Notes: generated by a model not told the origin, from the sequence alone. A DNA stretch of 64,000 nucleotides from Sciurus carolinensis (GCF_902686445.1 NC_062232.1:73735440-73799439); one strand, 5' to 3'; numbered from the stretch's first letter, positions 1 to 12,062 are shown. Translations and numbers: made by a program.

Positions 1-1071
1 AAGAGAAGGAGGCAGTTGGCACAAACTGCAGGTGGCTGCTGAGGGGGAGGTGTCATTTGGGAAACACAGTAGGTGTCCTAGACTCCTGAGAAAGAGGTGA
101 CAGTTGGAGACTGCAGCAGGTGTTTGTTATGAAGGATAAGGACTTGTTGCTAGAGTTGTAATTGATTGTCTCTAGGCATTTTCCTGCAATATTCGGGTAT
201 TTGGCATTTTAACTGACAGTACCAGATATGCCTAAATATAATTATAAAGCCTTACTTTTTTAGAGTAAACAAATTACAACAGCATTATTTTTGCTACTGA
301 TTGACTCTAAATCTCAACAATAGAAAGAATGTCAAAGATGGTATTATATTTTTTCATTGAATTTTTAAAAATCAGGATTCCGATTATTTTAAGAAATAAA
401 TCTTTGGATGTGAAAGACAGAATCATAAATTTAAACAATCATTAAGAATAATAAAAACACAACTAGTTATTACTCAAATTGTTTTCATAATAAACAAATA
501 CCAAAGCATCATGACCATTTTCATTGTACATAAATTACTTATATCATGATATTTACCTATAATATAAAAGAATTTATAAAGATGTGACATTATCATAGTT
601 AAACCACAAGAGGGATTGATTATAATTATTAAGAAAATTCAAGTTGTTTCCATGAGTAATGTTCAGAGATATGGAGATCTACTGAAAGTCTCTTAAGAAA
701 CCAGTATAAAAGTGACAACATTGGCAATATTTCATTTTCCAGTTTTATCAATTCATTATAGAATATCAGTAGAAAATCCAGTTTCATAGAATACTATAAG
801 TATGTTTCATAACTATGGACATTCATTCTGGACAATTACTTATTCCATTATGATTCATTCATTTTTCATCTTCGATCAGCACATAAAAATGGCAAATAGA
901 AAGAAAACAACCTAGTGCAAGAACTAAGAGAAGATCTGCCACTTACCTCCCTTACGATTCTCCATCAGCAGAGACTATATTAAGAAATTTCAGCATATAG
1001 AGACAGAGGATAGGCTGTGGTGTATATAAATTCTTATTTTATAGTTACTAAATATAAGGGATGTTTTCACC
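1..1071. other. Anonymous AT-rich sequence
   Basis: I see no gene, RNA gene or recognisable repeat here. There is no open frame of note and no splice or promoter structure I can support. Probably decayed, unassignable interspersed repeat or unique intergenic DNA. Confidence 0.5.
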
Positions 1072-1437
1072 AGCTTTCCATTGCTGTGACAAAATACCTC
1101 ACATAAACAAAATAAGGAAAGGTTTATTTTGGCCAACTGTTTCATAGGTTTCAGTCCATGTTCTCTTGGCCCCATTGCTTTGGACCTTTGGTCTGACAGA
1201 ATTTTGTGATAGGGAATGCACTGTGGAGCAGAATGATCAGCTCACAGTGATGAGGAGGCAATAAGAGAGAGTAAGGAAGGGCCTGAGGACAAAATATACC
1301 CTTCAAGAACATTGCCCCAGTGACCTATTTTCTCCACATCTCCTAAAGTTTCCACTGTCTCTCATTAGAGTCACCAACTGGGGCCCAAGCTTTCAACACA
1401 TGAGCTTTGGGGGGCATTCCAGATCCAAACACTAACA
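1072..1437 (-). mobile_element. Solo MaLR (ERVL) LTR
   Basis: The plus strand opens with tgttttcaccagctttcc and closes with ccaaacactaaca, the inverted ends of a TG...CA LTR. Inside are the family landmarks in reverse order: a CTGTGAC block, the complement of an AATAAA-type polyadenylation region near 1100, and a gggggcattcc block near the far end. The same family recurs at 5.4, 34.1, 56.1 and 59.4 kb, which makes the assignment firm. The resemblance to mammalian THE1/MST/ORR1-type LTRs is from established family knowledge. No internal sequence adjoins it, so it is a solo LTR. Confidence 0.8.
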
Positions 1438-2867
1438 AGGGGACAGTATTTTGAAAATTCTGCTTGAGTAATCAGTGATATTTCTGGGTAAAAACTAGAA
1501 CCACAGGGTGTGAATATTCATCCATTAATATATAAAATACAAAGAGAAATTGGAAGAAGCAGAAATATGACAAAAGGAAAAGAAGTAATAAAGAGTGAAA
1601 TGATATAAGGAACATTTTTATATTTTAATTCCTCATTCCATTCAAAAATTTTTGTTAGAAGGGTGCTTCCATTAATCAAGTTGAGTTTAAATAGTCTAAA
1701 ACAACATACATGACAAAACACTTGTTCATAACAGAGATGTAGATGACAATGCTTTGTGTGTTGTGTTTATGGATGAAACAGTAAAGAAGGAAAGTATCAT
1801 GTATGACAAATCTAAACCTCTAATTTTTCTTTTTTTTAAATTTTATCTATTTTTTTAATAAATCTCTAATTTTTCTAAAAGCTCTTACCATTCATTTTTT
1901 TTCCAAAAGCAATGTGCTTATAATGAAAAATGCACATATTTCATTAGTCTTTCTTAGAAAATTAAAGGTTCATCTTGCAAAGAAACCAAATACAATTTGG
2001 TGCATTACATCTGGTAGAGAGATTATTTAAAGCAATAGGAAAAAAGTACTAATTCTCAGGTTCTTCTCTCAGAAAATGAAGAGCACTAAGTGATCTTTTC
2101 ATTTGTTTTACTCTGAGGGTTTCTCCTCTTCAATATGATTGATATTTTCTACTCTTGAGTAGAAATTATCTTGGAAAAAACCTTTGATAACTAGTTTGTA
2201 AACTCGTCATGCACGAAAATGGAATATGTGTTATCTAACTTAAATTAAATTAAGCATACTTCTAAGCATACCAATTGCTTCCTTTTCACCAGGAAAAAAG
2301 TGATATCTGCACTAGCATAGCACAGTATATTCCAAAGGAGAACCAGTGTCTCTACACTATAGAAAGCAATACAATTTATAGATGATATGCTAGTATATGG
2401 GTCAAATGGGGAAATAACTTTTCCAATGGTTATGTTTCCATGTACAAAGCTTTGATTCTTAAAGGCAAATAATTTTACCATGGTGAAAGTAATTCAGTGA
2501 TTTTAGGCATGCTACAATTTATAAAAATATTTTCATATATCAGTAAGAGAAACAGGCATAGGAGATCAAATCCTCAGAGACTGTAGAGATGGAAATGAGT
2601 CAGGAAAAAAGAAATATTATTCTACAAAGCAAGCAAATTAAAAATCCAAAGATCTCAAACTTTATTTTGGCAATACTACTATTTATTCATATTTGAAAAT
2701 CAGAGTGGAGAGGGAAAAGGGAGGAGAGAAATAAAAGGAGAAAAAAGCAATATATCCCTGTAAAAAGTCAATTAATTTTCACCAAAAGATGTAGCTTTAT
2801 TTTAAATATGTATTTCAGTCTTCCCCAAAACTCTCTTACAGATAAACTGCATAAAATTGATTAAATT
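1438..2867. other. Anonymous AT-rich sequence
   Basis: No gene or recognised repeat. Minus-strand open frames at 1518-1721 and 2245-2481 are short, hydrophobic by virtue of AT-rich composition, and have no family resemblance. I treat them as chance. Confidence 0.5.
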
Positions 2868-2873
2868 AATAAA

Positions 2874-3018
2874 CCTCTTTGTACTTCAGTTTGCTTATCT
2901 TTGAAATAGGGATATTAGTGTCTATATTATAAAGTTTCTGTTAGATTTAAATGAGGTAATGCATACAAACAGATTAGTACTTGTAATAATCAAGACCTTG
3001 GCACATAGTGATTATTTT
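2874..3018 (+). mobile_element. MIR SINE fragment
   Basis: The order of blocks matches the core and 3' part of MIR: a cttatctttgaaatagggata block, then a taaatgaggtaatgcat block, then cttggcacatagtgatta. It is heavily diverged, as expected for an ancient mammal-wide SINE. It is too decayed to be functional. Confidence 0.75.
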
Positions 3019-5366
3019 CTACAGTATGAGGTTATTGTCAAAGAGTCTATGTGAAAATACCAGATGTCAAAATAAAATATTATGTAATAGAGCATTTTGT
3101 TTTATGCATGATGAGTTGCCATGCTAACATATAAAATGAACTTACACGATTTGATTTCTATATAAGCTCATACTTGTTTTAAAATCATACCATATTTCAT
3201 CCTTAAAAAGTAAGTTAAAAGAAAAATGTCTGCCCTTTATTAAGTAACATAAGAATGAAATTAAATTCAAGTTAGGTTTTCAGATAGGAAAGCTTCAGAT
3301 AAGAAGCCAACTAATTTGTTCTCATATATCATTCACTCATCCTTTATTTTTCTATACATAACAGGGTGTTTATTCTGTAGCTCATAAAGAAGGAACACAA
3401 ATAATTTAAATAATTAAGTGGTGGTTATTTTCCCATTTCAAATCTATGTGTTTGGTTGTTTGTAGTTTCATTTTTCTATTTTACTAAGTGAAAAAGTCAA
3501 TTGGGATTACTTATGGATTCTTTTGTTCTTTTAAAATTAAGTCTAAACTTAATAATATTAGAATATGAAATTATTGATCAATATCTTTTTGTTCAAACAA
3601 TTATATTCACATTTGACTGGATAGATGGAACAGAGAAACTCTGATGGTAGAATCAAAAATTTTTAAGTGAAGCTGTAGGGTCACTGTTACTATAAGCCAT
3701 ATTTAGTGCCTACAAACTACGTGCCAGATCTTATAGCCTCAGTAATACAGTATTGCTCAAAATATCAGACAGCCAGAGCTTCCAAAATAGAGGATGATTC
3801 AACATTTCTGGGCTTCTGGTTAGTTTTTACATTACTATATAATTTCTTAGTCCTCCTACACAAGGGAAAAATGAAAGGGCAATCTCTTCATTCACACATA
3901 TACATTTTGTTGTAATATGTGTTTTGAATGGTCAGGGTTTTGAGTTCTTTATCTATTTGTCTCAAGATAGGAAGTGCTTTTATCTCTGGTTAATGGGAAT
4001 TTCCTTCCATGTCTTTGTTTCCCAAAATAATATCCCAAAAGAAAGGGCATTCTTATTTTTGATTCAGGATTTAGTTACTAATGAAGAAATGCATATATGA
4101 AGATACTACAATTTATGAGGTAAAATATTTATGTCTATTTTTTATCATGTGCTTAACAAGTATTTAATTGAAATAAGGGAACTAAAAGTATATGATAAGG
4201 AAAACTGATCATTCTAAACTACCCTCACAATCCTCATCCACACTCTCCTTAATTTCATGTTTCAGATTAGAGAATTATTTAGAATGGTTTTCAAAGTATA
4301 ATACTATTAGCAAAATGCAGTTTTAATATTTAATGTATTTAATACCTCTGAAGTCACATCAATCTAATATCATTGGTAAATCATATATATTAATCAAACA
4401 ATCTAAGTATAAAAAACGTTAACCTTGGTGAATAGCAAATTTCATTATTTAAATATCTGAAATATATGAGATATTCTTCCTGGTCTTTTTGTCAATAAAG
4501 ACAATCTATGCATAGGTAGAAAAACAGCTGTAATTCAATATAATTTAAGGGATTTTAAACTCTTTTTATCAAATATATTAATCATTCTAGTCTGTCTGCA
4601 CTAAGTTCTGAAATTCCATTTATACCACAATGCAGGGTTAAAAGGTATTGCTTCCAGAATGCACTACATTTGTTAAATTACAGGTAGAAACCAGGGAGCA
4701 ATATTACAGTGTGGTTTTGTTAAGTTATAAGCTGGTGACATCTAGCATGAAAAGTGGAGACAAGTGAATAAAATACTGATTATACACATTTTAATTGAGG
4801 TAGGGGTGCAAAAAGAAATGTCTGCACCTTGGATACTTAACAACAGGTGAAAAAAATCCTTAGACATCTGTAATGAAAGACCTAGGACAAACTAGAATAG
4901 CATTAATTGGAAAAAGATTTTCCAGGTGTGTTTTCATTCAGATATACTTAAATATATATAAATGATGAGGTATGGATTTGGTAGCTAGCTCACCAGTTTA
5001 AGCATTATGTCTATGCAGGTAATTTTAAAAGTGTTACAGTATTTTACTTCACTTTCACTTGCAAAAGCTTCCTCAGATTGTCATGTCACAAAGGAAGTTC
5101 ATTATCTTTCATTTACTGCAAACACACACACAAACACATATCTACCATATGTTAATCCCCTATTTTTACCAGTACCACATTCAAATTAACCTGAATTAAA
5201 ACCATAGAATCATGTTTTACTATTTCTTCTCTTTTATTCTCTACTTTACAAATGGCCTTATCCAAAAGGCAAAGAAACAATGTACCTTATATCCAATGAT
5301 CTACAATGTCCTAATACTTCATATTTTGTAACATCTCTTGAATCTCATGTTCTGTCTTCATTTTAC
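3019..5366. other. Anonymous AT-rich sequence
   Basis: No recognised gene or repeat in about 2.3 kb. Short open frames at 3706-3915 and 5007-5189 show no domain or signal and look like chance. A short impure CA run lies near 5123-5138. Confidence 0.45.
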
Positions 5367-5790
5367 ATTTTTTAGTCAGTTTTGCATCACTGCGTCCAAA
5401 ATACCTGACTAGAAAACCTTAGAGGAGGAAAAGTTTATTCTGACTCATGGTTTCACAGGTTCAGTCCATAGTAGGACAACTCAATTACTCTGGGTTCAAG
5501 ATGAGCCAAAACATAGCAGAAGGTTATAGTTTACAAATGCTGCTGTATTAATGGTGGTCAGAAAGCAGAGAGTCAAAGAGTAGAAGGAGCTGAAAAGAAG
5601 AAGAACCTTTTCAGGGCATTTCCCCAGTGACCAGCCTCTTCCAACCATCCCCATATGCCCCACCAAGTAGGTACATAAAATTAGGTCAAACAGTTTAGTT
5701 TAAATCTTTCAGAATCCAATCATTTCACCTCTGAATGTTCCTGTATTCACCAAAGAGCTATTGGTGGACACCTCATATCCAAACTATTAT
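5367..5790 (-). mobile_element. MaLR (ERVL) LTR, right-hand neighbour is its internal region
   Basis: It carries the same ordered blocks as the LTR at 1.07 kb: ttttagtcagttttgcatc, a gaggaggaaaagtttatt block, the catttcacctctgaa block and a terminal ggacacctcatatccaaac. On the minus strand this is the 3' LTR of an element whose internal sequence continues at 5791. The last bases before 5790 are mutated relative to the usual CCATAACA end. Confidence 0.8.
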
Positions 5791-6410
5791 GTTCTACCCA
5801 TGACCCCCAGAAGCTCATGTTCATCCCACAATGCAAAATTCATACTGTTCATCTCCAAGTGTCTCACAGTATTTTTTTATATGAAGGATTAAACCCAGGA
5901 ATACTTAACCACTTAGCCATATCCACAGTTATTTATTTTTTTACAGACCAGGTTTCACTAAATTGCTTAGAGCCTCACCAAGTTGCTGATGCTGGTCTTG
6001 AACTTGCAATCCTTCTGCATTAGCCTCCGGTGTCACTGGAATCACAGACATGCACCACCATGCCTGGCTCATAGTCTTTACTATGAACATTAGCCAAATG
6101 TTCAAGTCCAAAGTTTCATCTGACACTCAAGACAAATTTTTGGCTGAGAACCCTTGTAAAAATCAAAAGTAAGCTACATGTATTCAATATACTGTGACAC
6201 AGGGTACTTATTCAAAAAGGGGAAAATAGGAGCATAGATGGAAGGGATGAGGTCAGAAGGAGACTGAAAAACATATGGGTAAATAGGTTCCATGACTCCA
6301 AATACAGCATACCTATGGTTACCACTCATCTGGTTCATTCAAATAGGATGGACTTATTTTATTATACTTCTCATAAGCATATAATTATATCTCTGAGTAT
6401 TCATTAACAT
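5791..6410 (-). mobile_element. MaLR internal-region remnant
   Basis: Immediately after the LTR come blocks typical of MaLR noncoding internal DNA: cccccagaagctcatgttca, then, after an intervening SINE, aaatgttcaagtccaaagtt and ctgagaacccttgtaaaaat. These elements lack retroviral genes. The segment is short, so most of the internal region has been deleted. A SINE at about 5870-6069 splits it. Confidence 0.65.
5870..6069 (-). mobile_element. Composite B1/ID-type SINE
   Basis: Reading the minus strand, it starts with an agccaggcatggtggtgcat block, continues through the B1-like middle and ends in an ID-like tRNA-derived half next to a short T-rich tract on the plus strand. It has inserted within the MaLR internal sequence, so it is younger than that element. 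Confidence 0.85.
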
Positions 6411-6449
6411 AGGGATTTTGGGGGACATCTCATATCCAAACTATAAACT
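6411..6449 (-). mobile_element. Tip of a second MaLR LTR
   Basis: The block ttttgggggacatctcatat followed by ccaaactata matches the terminal block of the LTR at 5.75-5.79 kb. In minus orientation this is where the 5' LTR end of the same element would lie if its body had been deleted. It is only about 40 bases, so the call rests on this one block and its position. Confidence 0.5.
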
Positions 6450-6576
6450 ATTATTATGTCTTTTACTAACTGAATATTTCCTTATAATCTTTCCCCATTC
6501 ATCTTTCTGAATCTCTTGGCATCAGCATCTTTTTAAAGTAGCATAACTAAAGGTTTTTATTTTCTCCTTAGGCACT

Positions 6577-6745
6577 AGCTATACAGTGGGCACTATGCTA
6601 AAGGGTTTACCAATATTACTACATTATGTTTTACAATAGTCCTATGAGATAAAACTGTTATCTTGATTTTATTGATGCAACTCTAAGCCTTAGAAAGGTT
6701 GAGTCACAAAACTATAAACAGTGGAGAAAATATATGAACTCAGAA
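6577..6745 (-). mobile_element. MIR SINE fragment
   Basis: Reverse-oriented MIR blocks can be followed: gggcactatgctaaagggtt, then caatagtcctatgagataaa, then a tttattgatgcaactctaag block and a gaaaggttgagtcac block. Divergence is high. Confidence 0.75.
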
Positions 6746-6964
6746 TATTGATTTTAGAAAAATACCCTTATCAACTATGTTACACTGTTTTGTGAAATAA
6801 CAATTTCAAAATGCTAATTCTAGCACATGCCCACCTAGAAATTGTATATGACAGTCCTTTAAGTATAGCTAGTAAATAGTTTTCATTTATTGCCAATCTA
6901 GTGTTGAGTAACTCATGATTGTTTTATTTAAACTGTACAATGGCCATATAAATTAAATTTGGAA

Positions 6965-7868
6965 ATATATTTTTAAAAATAAAATTGACACAATTGTCAT
7001 ATTCATGGTTTACAATTTAATGTTTTGATGCATGTATAAATTGTATAATAATCAAACAAGGTGGTCAGTATATTAATCACCTCACTTATCATTTCTTTTG
7101 TAGTAACATTTTTTAAAAACACTTTCTTCTAGCATTTTGAGGTATACTGTACCTTATTATTAATTATTAGCCTACTATTCAATAGAATATCAGGACCTAC
7201 TCTTCCTACATTTTAACATTGTACATGCTGATGACCCCTTCTTTATCCTTCCTCCTTTGATTCCTCACCAGTCTCTGATAACTACTGTTCTACTCTTCCC
7301 TCTGAGATCAACATTTATTTATATTCTGCATATGAGTGAGATTATGCAGTGTTTGTCTTTCTGTCTCGCTTACTTCACTTAACATAATATCTTCCACCTT
7401 TATCTATATTGTCATAAGTCATAAATGACAGGATTTCATGATTTTTGTTATTGAATACACTTCTATAGTGTAGATGTACCACATTTTCTTTATCCATTCA
7501 TCTGTTGTTTGATATTTGGGTTTATTTCATTTCTTGGCTATTGTGAATAGTGTTGCAATAAACAGGAAGTGTTCATATCTTTTTGATTTATCAATTTCAT
7601 TTCCTTTGTATATTTATCCAGTAATAAGAGTTCTGGATCACGTGGCAGTTCTATTTTCAGAATTTTGAGGACCCTCCATATTGTATTATTTTACATTCCC
7701 ATCACCAGAGTGTAATGGATTACTTTAATCCACATTCTCATGAGCACTTGTTTTCTTTTGTCTTCTGGTAACAGACATGCTAAGTAGATTGAAGTTGTGT
7801 CTCCACATAATTTTTATTTGAATTTTTCTGCTGAGTACCCATATTGAATGCTTTTGTTTTGCTTTTAA
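6965..7868 (-). mobile_element. Old L1, 3' end and ORF2 C-terminal part, left half
   Basis: Reversed L1 3'UTR blocks (ttgatgcatgtataaattg near 7025) run into the reverse complement of the ORF2 C-terminus: ttctttatccattcatctgt near 7486 and ttggctattgtgaatagtg near 7534. The reading frame is destroyed by stops and indels. The element stops abruptly at the endogenous retrovirus LTR near 7869 and resumes in the same orientation at about 11333, so the retrovirus inserted into it. Confidence 0.85.
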
Positions 7869-8312
7869 GATTAATGTTCTCTTTTTTGTCAAAATTAAAC
7901 TTGTAGTCTGATTTTACTAATATGTAACAAAATGTGTCTGTTGTAATCTAAACAATGTGGTGGAAATGTAGCCATTTTGAGGCCCCCTCCCCAGTAGAAC
8001 TTCCTTTGTCCTCAGTCTTCTAATCATAATGTCTATAGTATAGTGGGTGATCCAATCATAACTGTAGCCATTTCCCTTGCCCTCCCCAATTTTAAATTAG
8101 TCAATCATGTAGATTGCAACCCTGAACTCCTCCTATAAGAACAAGGGACAGTGCTGCCTTAGAGTTAAAACCCTGGGCAGACTTTCTGTCCTCCAGTGGG
8201 CTTGTTTGCCATAGTTTTTGGTAGCCCACCCATCTGCAGAAGTAAAATTTGTCTTGCTTAGTAACTTTTGAGTAAGTGTCTGATTTCTTTTGGCACCCAA
8301 ATATTTCTAACA
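7869..8312 (+). mobile_element. 5' LTR of class I (gamma-like) endogenous retrovirus
   Basis: About 440 bases here recur at 10908-11332 in direct orientation. Matching blocks include attaatgttctctttt at the start, gatccaatcataact, ccctccccaat, ggcagact near the middle and acttttgagtaagtg near the end. A tataag motif near 8136 could be the old TATA box. The boundary at 7869 comes from comparison of the two copies with the flanking L1, and it is uncertain by a few bases. The right end, ctaaca near 8312, is followed at once by a primer binding site. Confidence 0.85.
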
Positions 8313-8316
8313 ATTT

Positions 8317-8334
8317 TGGAGGCTCATCTGGTAT
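8317..8334 (+). other. Primer binding site, tRNA-Pro-like
   Basis: The 18 bases start tggaggctcatc and lie four bases after the 5' LTR. They fit the proline-type primer site of gammaretroviruses except for a few changes, mostly G to A or C to T, consistent with CpG decay. This fixes the orientation and class of the element. Confidence 0.75.
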
Positions 8335-8876
8335 AATTATATTGCTCAAGAGGTCAAAGAGAACCCCTCCTTAGTGGAAATGTGTCCCAGTGCCTTGTTC
8401 CAGTGGTTTCAGAGTGGGGAGCAGGGGTTTGCTGCAACCCCTGAAGCTGACAATAAACTCAAAACCAAAAGTTGATTGTCAATGCAGGGAAAGAGCCCAA
8501 GCAAGCACCAAGGCAACCAAGTAGCTCTGTGGATGGACCAAGGCAGGAAAATCTATTCTCAAGAAAGAAGTACTTCCTTGGTGGTCAGGAAACATCCTGG
8601 AGGTTATGTGAGTGTAACTGAGATGTGAGTGCAAGAAACTCCCAAAAAGGGGAGTTGAGACTTTACTAGGAAATATGGGAGCACACTCAGGGAAATGGGT
8701 TGGGGAATAATGCAGGAAACCTCAAGTTTGGGTAGTTGACTCTCTAAGTTAGGAGAATAAAAAATTCTAGAAAAACTCTAGAGAAAGAATAGAGCAAGAG
8801 AGCAAGAAGTAAGCCATCACTTATTGGATAGATAGGATAAAATGTTGTCTTCCAGTACTAACACTGACCCAATTAA

Positions 8877-9320
8877 ATGAAAGGCATAATGGTAAAATTA
8901 CATATATTAAAGTTAAAACCCAGTAATACTACTTCAAGTCTTGTGAAATTGGCCTGCCAGATATTTAAAACCATAGAAACTCAATACCAATTTCTAGGAA
9001 AATATATACTGGCCATATTCTCCACTTTATCATCCTTTAGGTTAAAGGAACTCCTTGCTCAGAATCCTCCTTCAGAGTTTATAATTCATCAATTCCTGCC
9101 TGGAGACTTGATTTTAATCAAGATCTGGAAAGAAGAAAGAAGCTTGAACTGAGCTGGAAAAGACCCTACCAAGTCCTACTCACAACTGAAATAGCAACTC
9201 AGGCAACAGAATGAGGTTAAACTCATTATACTCAATTAAAGGGAATTCCAACTCCAACTCCTGATCAGAAAGAAAAGTGAACTGCAGTCCAACACCCAGT
9301 CTTTACTAAACTAACTTTAA
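8877..9320 (+). pseudogene. pol: Retroviral pol remnant: integrase C-terminal end
   Basis: An open stretch at 8877-9152 ends in a LPGDLILIKIWKEE segment. Read on past stops in the same frame it gives SWKRPYQVLLTTE near 9155-9190. This is the pattern of the C-terminal integrase domain of gammaretroviruses, including the W..PYQVLLTT motif. The catalytic core upstream is absent. At least two in-frame stops follow 9152, so this is a dead fragment. Its place just upstream of envelope remnants agrees with retroviral gene order. Confidence 0.75.
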
Positions 9321-9359
9321 AAAGACTCTAATAATCCTTACAACTCTATTCAAGGGGAT

Positions 9360-9995
9360 AAATTGCATATTTGCTATCAACATTATCAAAAGTGTACCTC
9401 TCTTCTCAATTTTGATGCATGTCTAGTTTTCCCTTATGGAAACTTACAAAATCAGAGACAGTTATCAAGTGAAGGAATCTATATTTACCCAGAACCTCAC
9501 CCTAGGAGGGCTTCTCCTAACACAGTGATGGGAGTAATCCTTCAGTCACCATGTCTGGATTCTCACTGGTTGGAGGATCAAAGTCCTTGTGAGAGCTGGG
9601 ATAGAGTCTTCTGGACCACCCAATACCAAGGGTGGATTTCCAGTTCCTTCTAATGACTGTGCTGACATTACCAGAGGAGAAGTAAATGATTTACAAAAGA
9701 CTCTTAAGATAGAAATTGGATACACTGAGACGAATTCCTGGAAAAAATGGATTAAATATTCTGTTTGTACCTTAAATAAAATCAACTGTCAGAGGCTCAA
9801 GTGGTCCTGTTCCCTCCTGGCTGAACCTCAGACCCTATGGGCATAAAGTGTATGATATTCCTCTTTCAAGAAAGCCTGGTTTGAGAAAATGAGTTTTGTA
9901 AGACCCTGCCATTGCTGTTCCTGGCAATTAGGCATCCTAGACAAAATCCCCCAAAGACCATCCAACTTCCTTTTCTTTGAACCAATTATATCTCC

Positions 9996-10043
<48 letters not shown>

Positions 10044-10790
10044 AAGAGAGAAATTGGCCTTCCTGGGAAATATATCTGGATGTAATGAAACCCTGTCCTT
10101 TGAGGCAATGTCTAATTACACAGCACTTGCCATAGCCTGAGTTGATGTCTGATGGTATTGTGAAGGGCCATTACTTGAGACTTTACCCACTAAATAGGTA
10201 AAAGTTGGTCCTTTGAATTTATAGATTCAGTTGGAGTCCCTCAAGGGGTTCCCAATGAATACAAGGCCAAAAATCAGATCACAGTGGGTTTTGAGTTAAT
10301 TCTCTTTTGATGATCTATGGTAAATAAGGGGATCAATTACATTTATTATAATCAACAAAGGTTTATTAATTATACTAAAGGTGCTCTCAGGGTAAATAAA
10401 GAACAATTGGATGCTACTAGTAGAATGATATGGAGAAATAGAATGGTTCTAGATAGCATGCTAACAAACAACAAGAAGCATGTATAAGGATAGGGGCTCA
10501 ATGTAGCACATTCATTCCAAATAACATAGTTCTAGTTAGAATGATTAAAAAGACTTTACAAGGCCTCTCCACACTGACCAAGGAATTAGCAGAAAATTCG
10601 AGAATTCATGATCCTTTCACTAACCTAATGGAACAATGGTTTGATAATGGGAAGGACTAATAACATATATTATTACCCCGTTTATTATCATACTGAAAGT
10701 CATGACTACAACTGGATGTTGCATGATTCCATGTATAAGAGGTCTCATCAACAATTTATAGAGACAGCTCTCATCAAATAAACCCCCATC
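9360..10790 (+). pseudogene. env: Retroviral envelope remnant (surface and transmembrane parts)
   Basis: The region keeps scattered envelope landmarks in several frames. Near 10142-10168 the codons read VDV-stop-WYCEG, like the conserved WYCG-type surface-subunit motif. Near 10395-10480 there is a RMIWRNRMVLDSM stretch, which resembles the conserved segment of the transmembrane subunit. Near 10560-10650 comes TLQGLSTLTKELAENS, and near 10698-10770 a cysteine-rich membrane-proximal tail (TTGCCMIPC). Stops and frameshifts separate all of these, and a GT repeat sits inside. The similarities are judged by eye. Confidence 0.7.
9998..10041 (+). repeat. (GT)n microsatellite
   Basis: About 21 perfect GT units inside the envelope remnant. 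It is likely to be length-polymorphic. Confidence 0.95.
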
Positions 10791-10907
10791 TCATATCAAA
10801 ATAACCTTCTTTTGTTAGATATATTTGAGCAAGAGTGTCAAGTGATGTTATCCAGATTTAAAAAAAATAATAATATAAATTGATCATATAAGAGGGGGGA
10901 ATCATAC

Positions 10908-11332
10908 GATTAATGTTCTCTTTTCTCTCAAGGTCAAGCCTGCGGACTGAGTTTTCTAATATGTAATACAAATGTGTTTGCAATGATCAAAAAATGTAAT
11001 CATTTTGAGTTCCCCAACATATCTCCTTTCCCTTTGTTCTATCTTCCTATTATAATGGCTAGAGTGTTGTGGATGATCCAATCATAACTATACCCTTCCC
11101 TGCCCTCCCCAATATTAAATTTGTCAGTTTTACAGATTGTAACAACAAACCCCTCCTATCAAAGTAAGGGGCAGTACAGCATTAGGGATCAAAACCTGGG
11201 CAGACTTCCTGCCCAGTGTGCTTGCTTTCCAGATTTTTTGGTGCCACAAACCTTGGCAGAAGCAAAATTAGCTTTGCTGAGTAACTTTTGAGTAAGTGCC
11301 TGATTTCTTGTGGCACCCTGATAATTCTAATA
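10908..11332 (+). mobile_element. 3' LTR of class I endogenous retrovirus
   Basis: Direct repeat of the LTR at 7869-8312, about 425 bases. It follows a polypurine run and ends tctaata, where the 5' copy has tctaaca. The two copies have clear substitutions and small indels throughout, so the insertion is old. The L1 sequence resumes directly after it. I could not find a convincing short target duplication at the outer ends. Confidence 0.85.
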
Positions 11333-12062
11333 ACTCAATGACCTCTTCTATGTCATCCTTTGAGATATGTCTGTTGAGGAATTTTGCCCATTTTCTAACC
11401 AGTTTTCTTCGTTTAGTGTTGATTTAAGTTACTTAAATATTTTGGACATTGATCCTTTGTCAGATGTAGAGTTGGCAAATATTTTCCTTTATTCCATAGG
11501 ATATCTCTACACTCTGTGATTGATTTCTTTGCTGTGCAACAGATTTTTAGCTTGAGAGTATCTACTTTGTCTATTTTTGCATTTATTTTGGATGCTTTTT
11601 TGGTAATGTCCCCCAAAATCTGCTTATTTCAAAACCCTAAAGTATTTTTTTCTGTTTTCTACTAATGTTTTTAACATTTAATGTTTTGAATTTTGTTAAT
11701 TTTGAGTTGATTTTTGTAAGTGATAAGAGATTAAAGTCCAGTTTTTGATTTTGTTTTTTCTTTGTTTCTTTTTATTTTCGTTGTTGTTTTTCCAAGAATT
11801 GAACTCAGGGTGCTTAACATTTGAGCCACATCCTCAACCCTTTTATTATTCTTATTCTTTGAAGACAGGGTCTCACTAAGTTGCTGAGGCTGGCTTTGAA
11901 TTCATGATCCTCCTGCCTCAGCCTCCCAAGCCACTGGGAGTACAGACGTGCACCACTACACCAGGCTTAGATATCCACTTTTATCATAATTTACTGAAGA
12001 GACTGTCCTTCCCCCAATGTGTACTTTTTGGCCTTTTTGTAGAAAATCAGTTGACTGTAGAG
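11333..12062 (-). mobile_element. Old L1, ORF2 part, right half
   Basis: Continuation of the L1 at 6965-7868. Blocks such as tgtctgttgaggaattttgc (near 11370), ggacattgatcctttgtcag (near 11443) and tttgctgtgcaacagattt (near 11528) follow in the correct L1 order. A SINE interrupts it at about 11771-11967. The match resumes with ttttgtagaaaatcagttga before ending near 12062. Confidence 0.8.
11771..11967 (-). mobile_element. Composite B1/ID-type SINE
   Basis: The T-rich plus-strand start is the A-tail. Then come ID-like sequence (gaactcagggtgcttaac) and B1-like sequence ending ccactacaccaggct. It is inserted in the old L1. Confidence 0.85.

Larger units (their letters stand above)
8335..10907 (+). 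mobile_element. Internal region of class I endogenous retrovirus, largely deleted
   Basis: The internal part is only about 2.6 kb, against 7-8 kb in a full gammaretrovirus. After a leader of about 500 bases with no recognisable gag, the first codable remnant is the end of pol, followed by a decayed envelope. Gag, protease, reverse transcriptase and RNase H are missing. A GT microsatellite (9998-10041) interrupts the envelope region. A purine run agaggggggaat just before the 3' LTR (10891-10902) is the likely polypurine tract. The provirus cannot encode infectious products. Confidence 0.8.
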
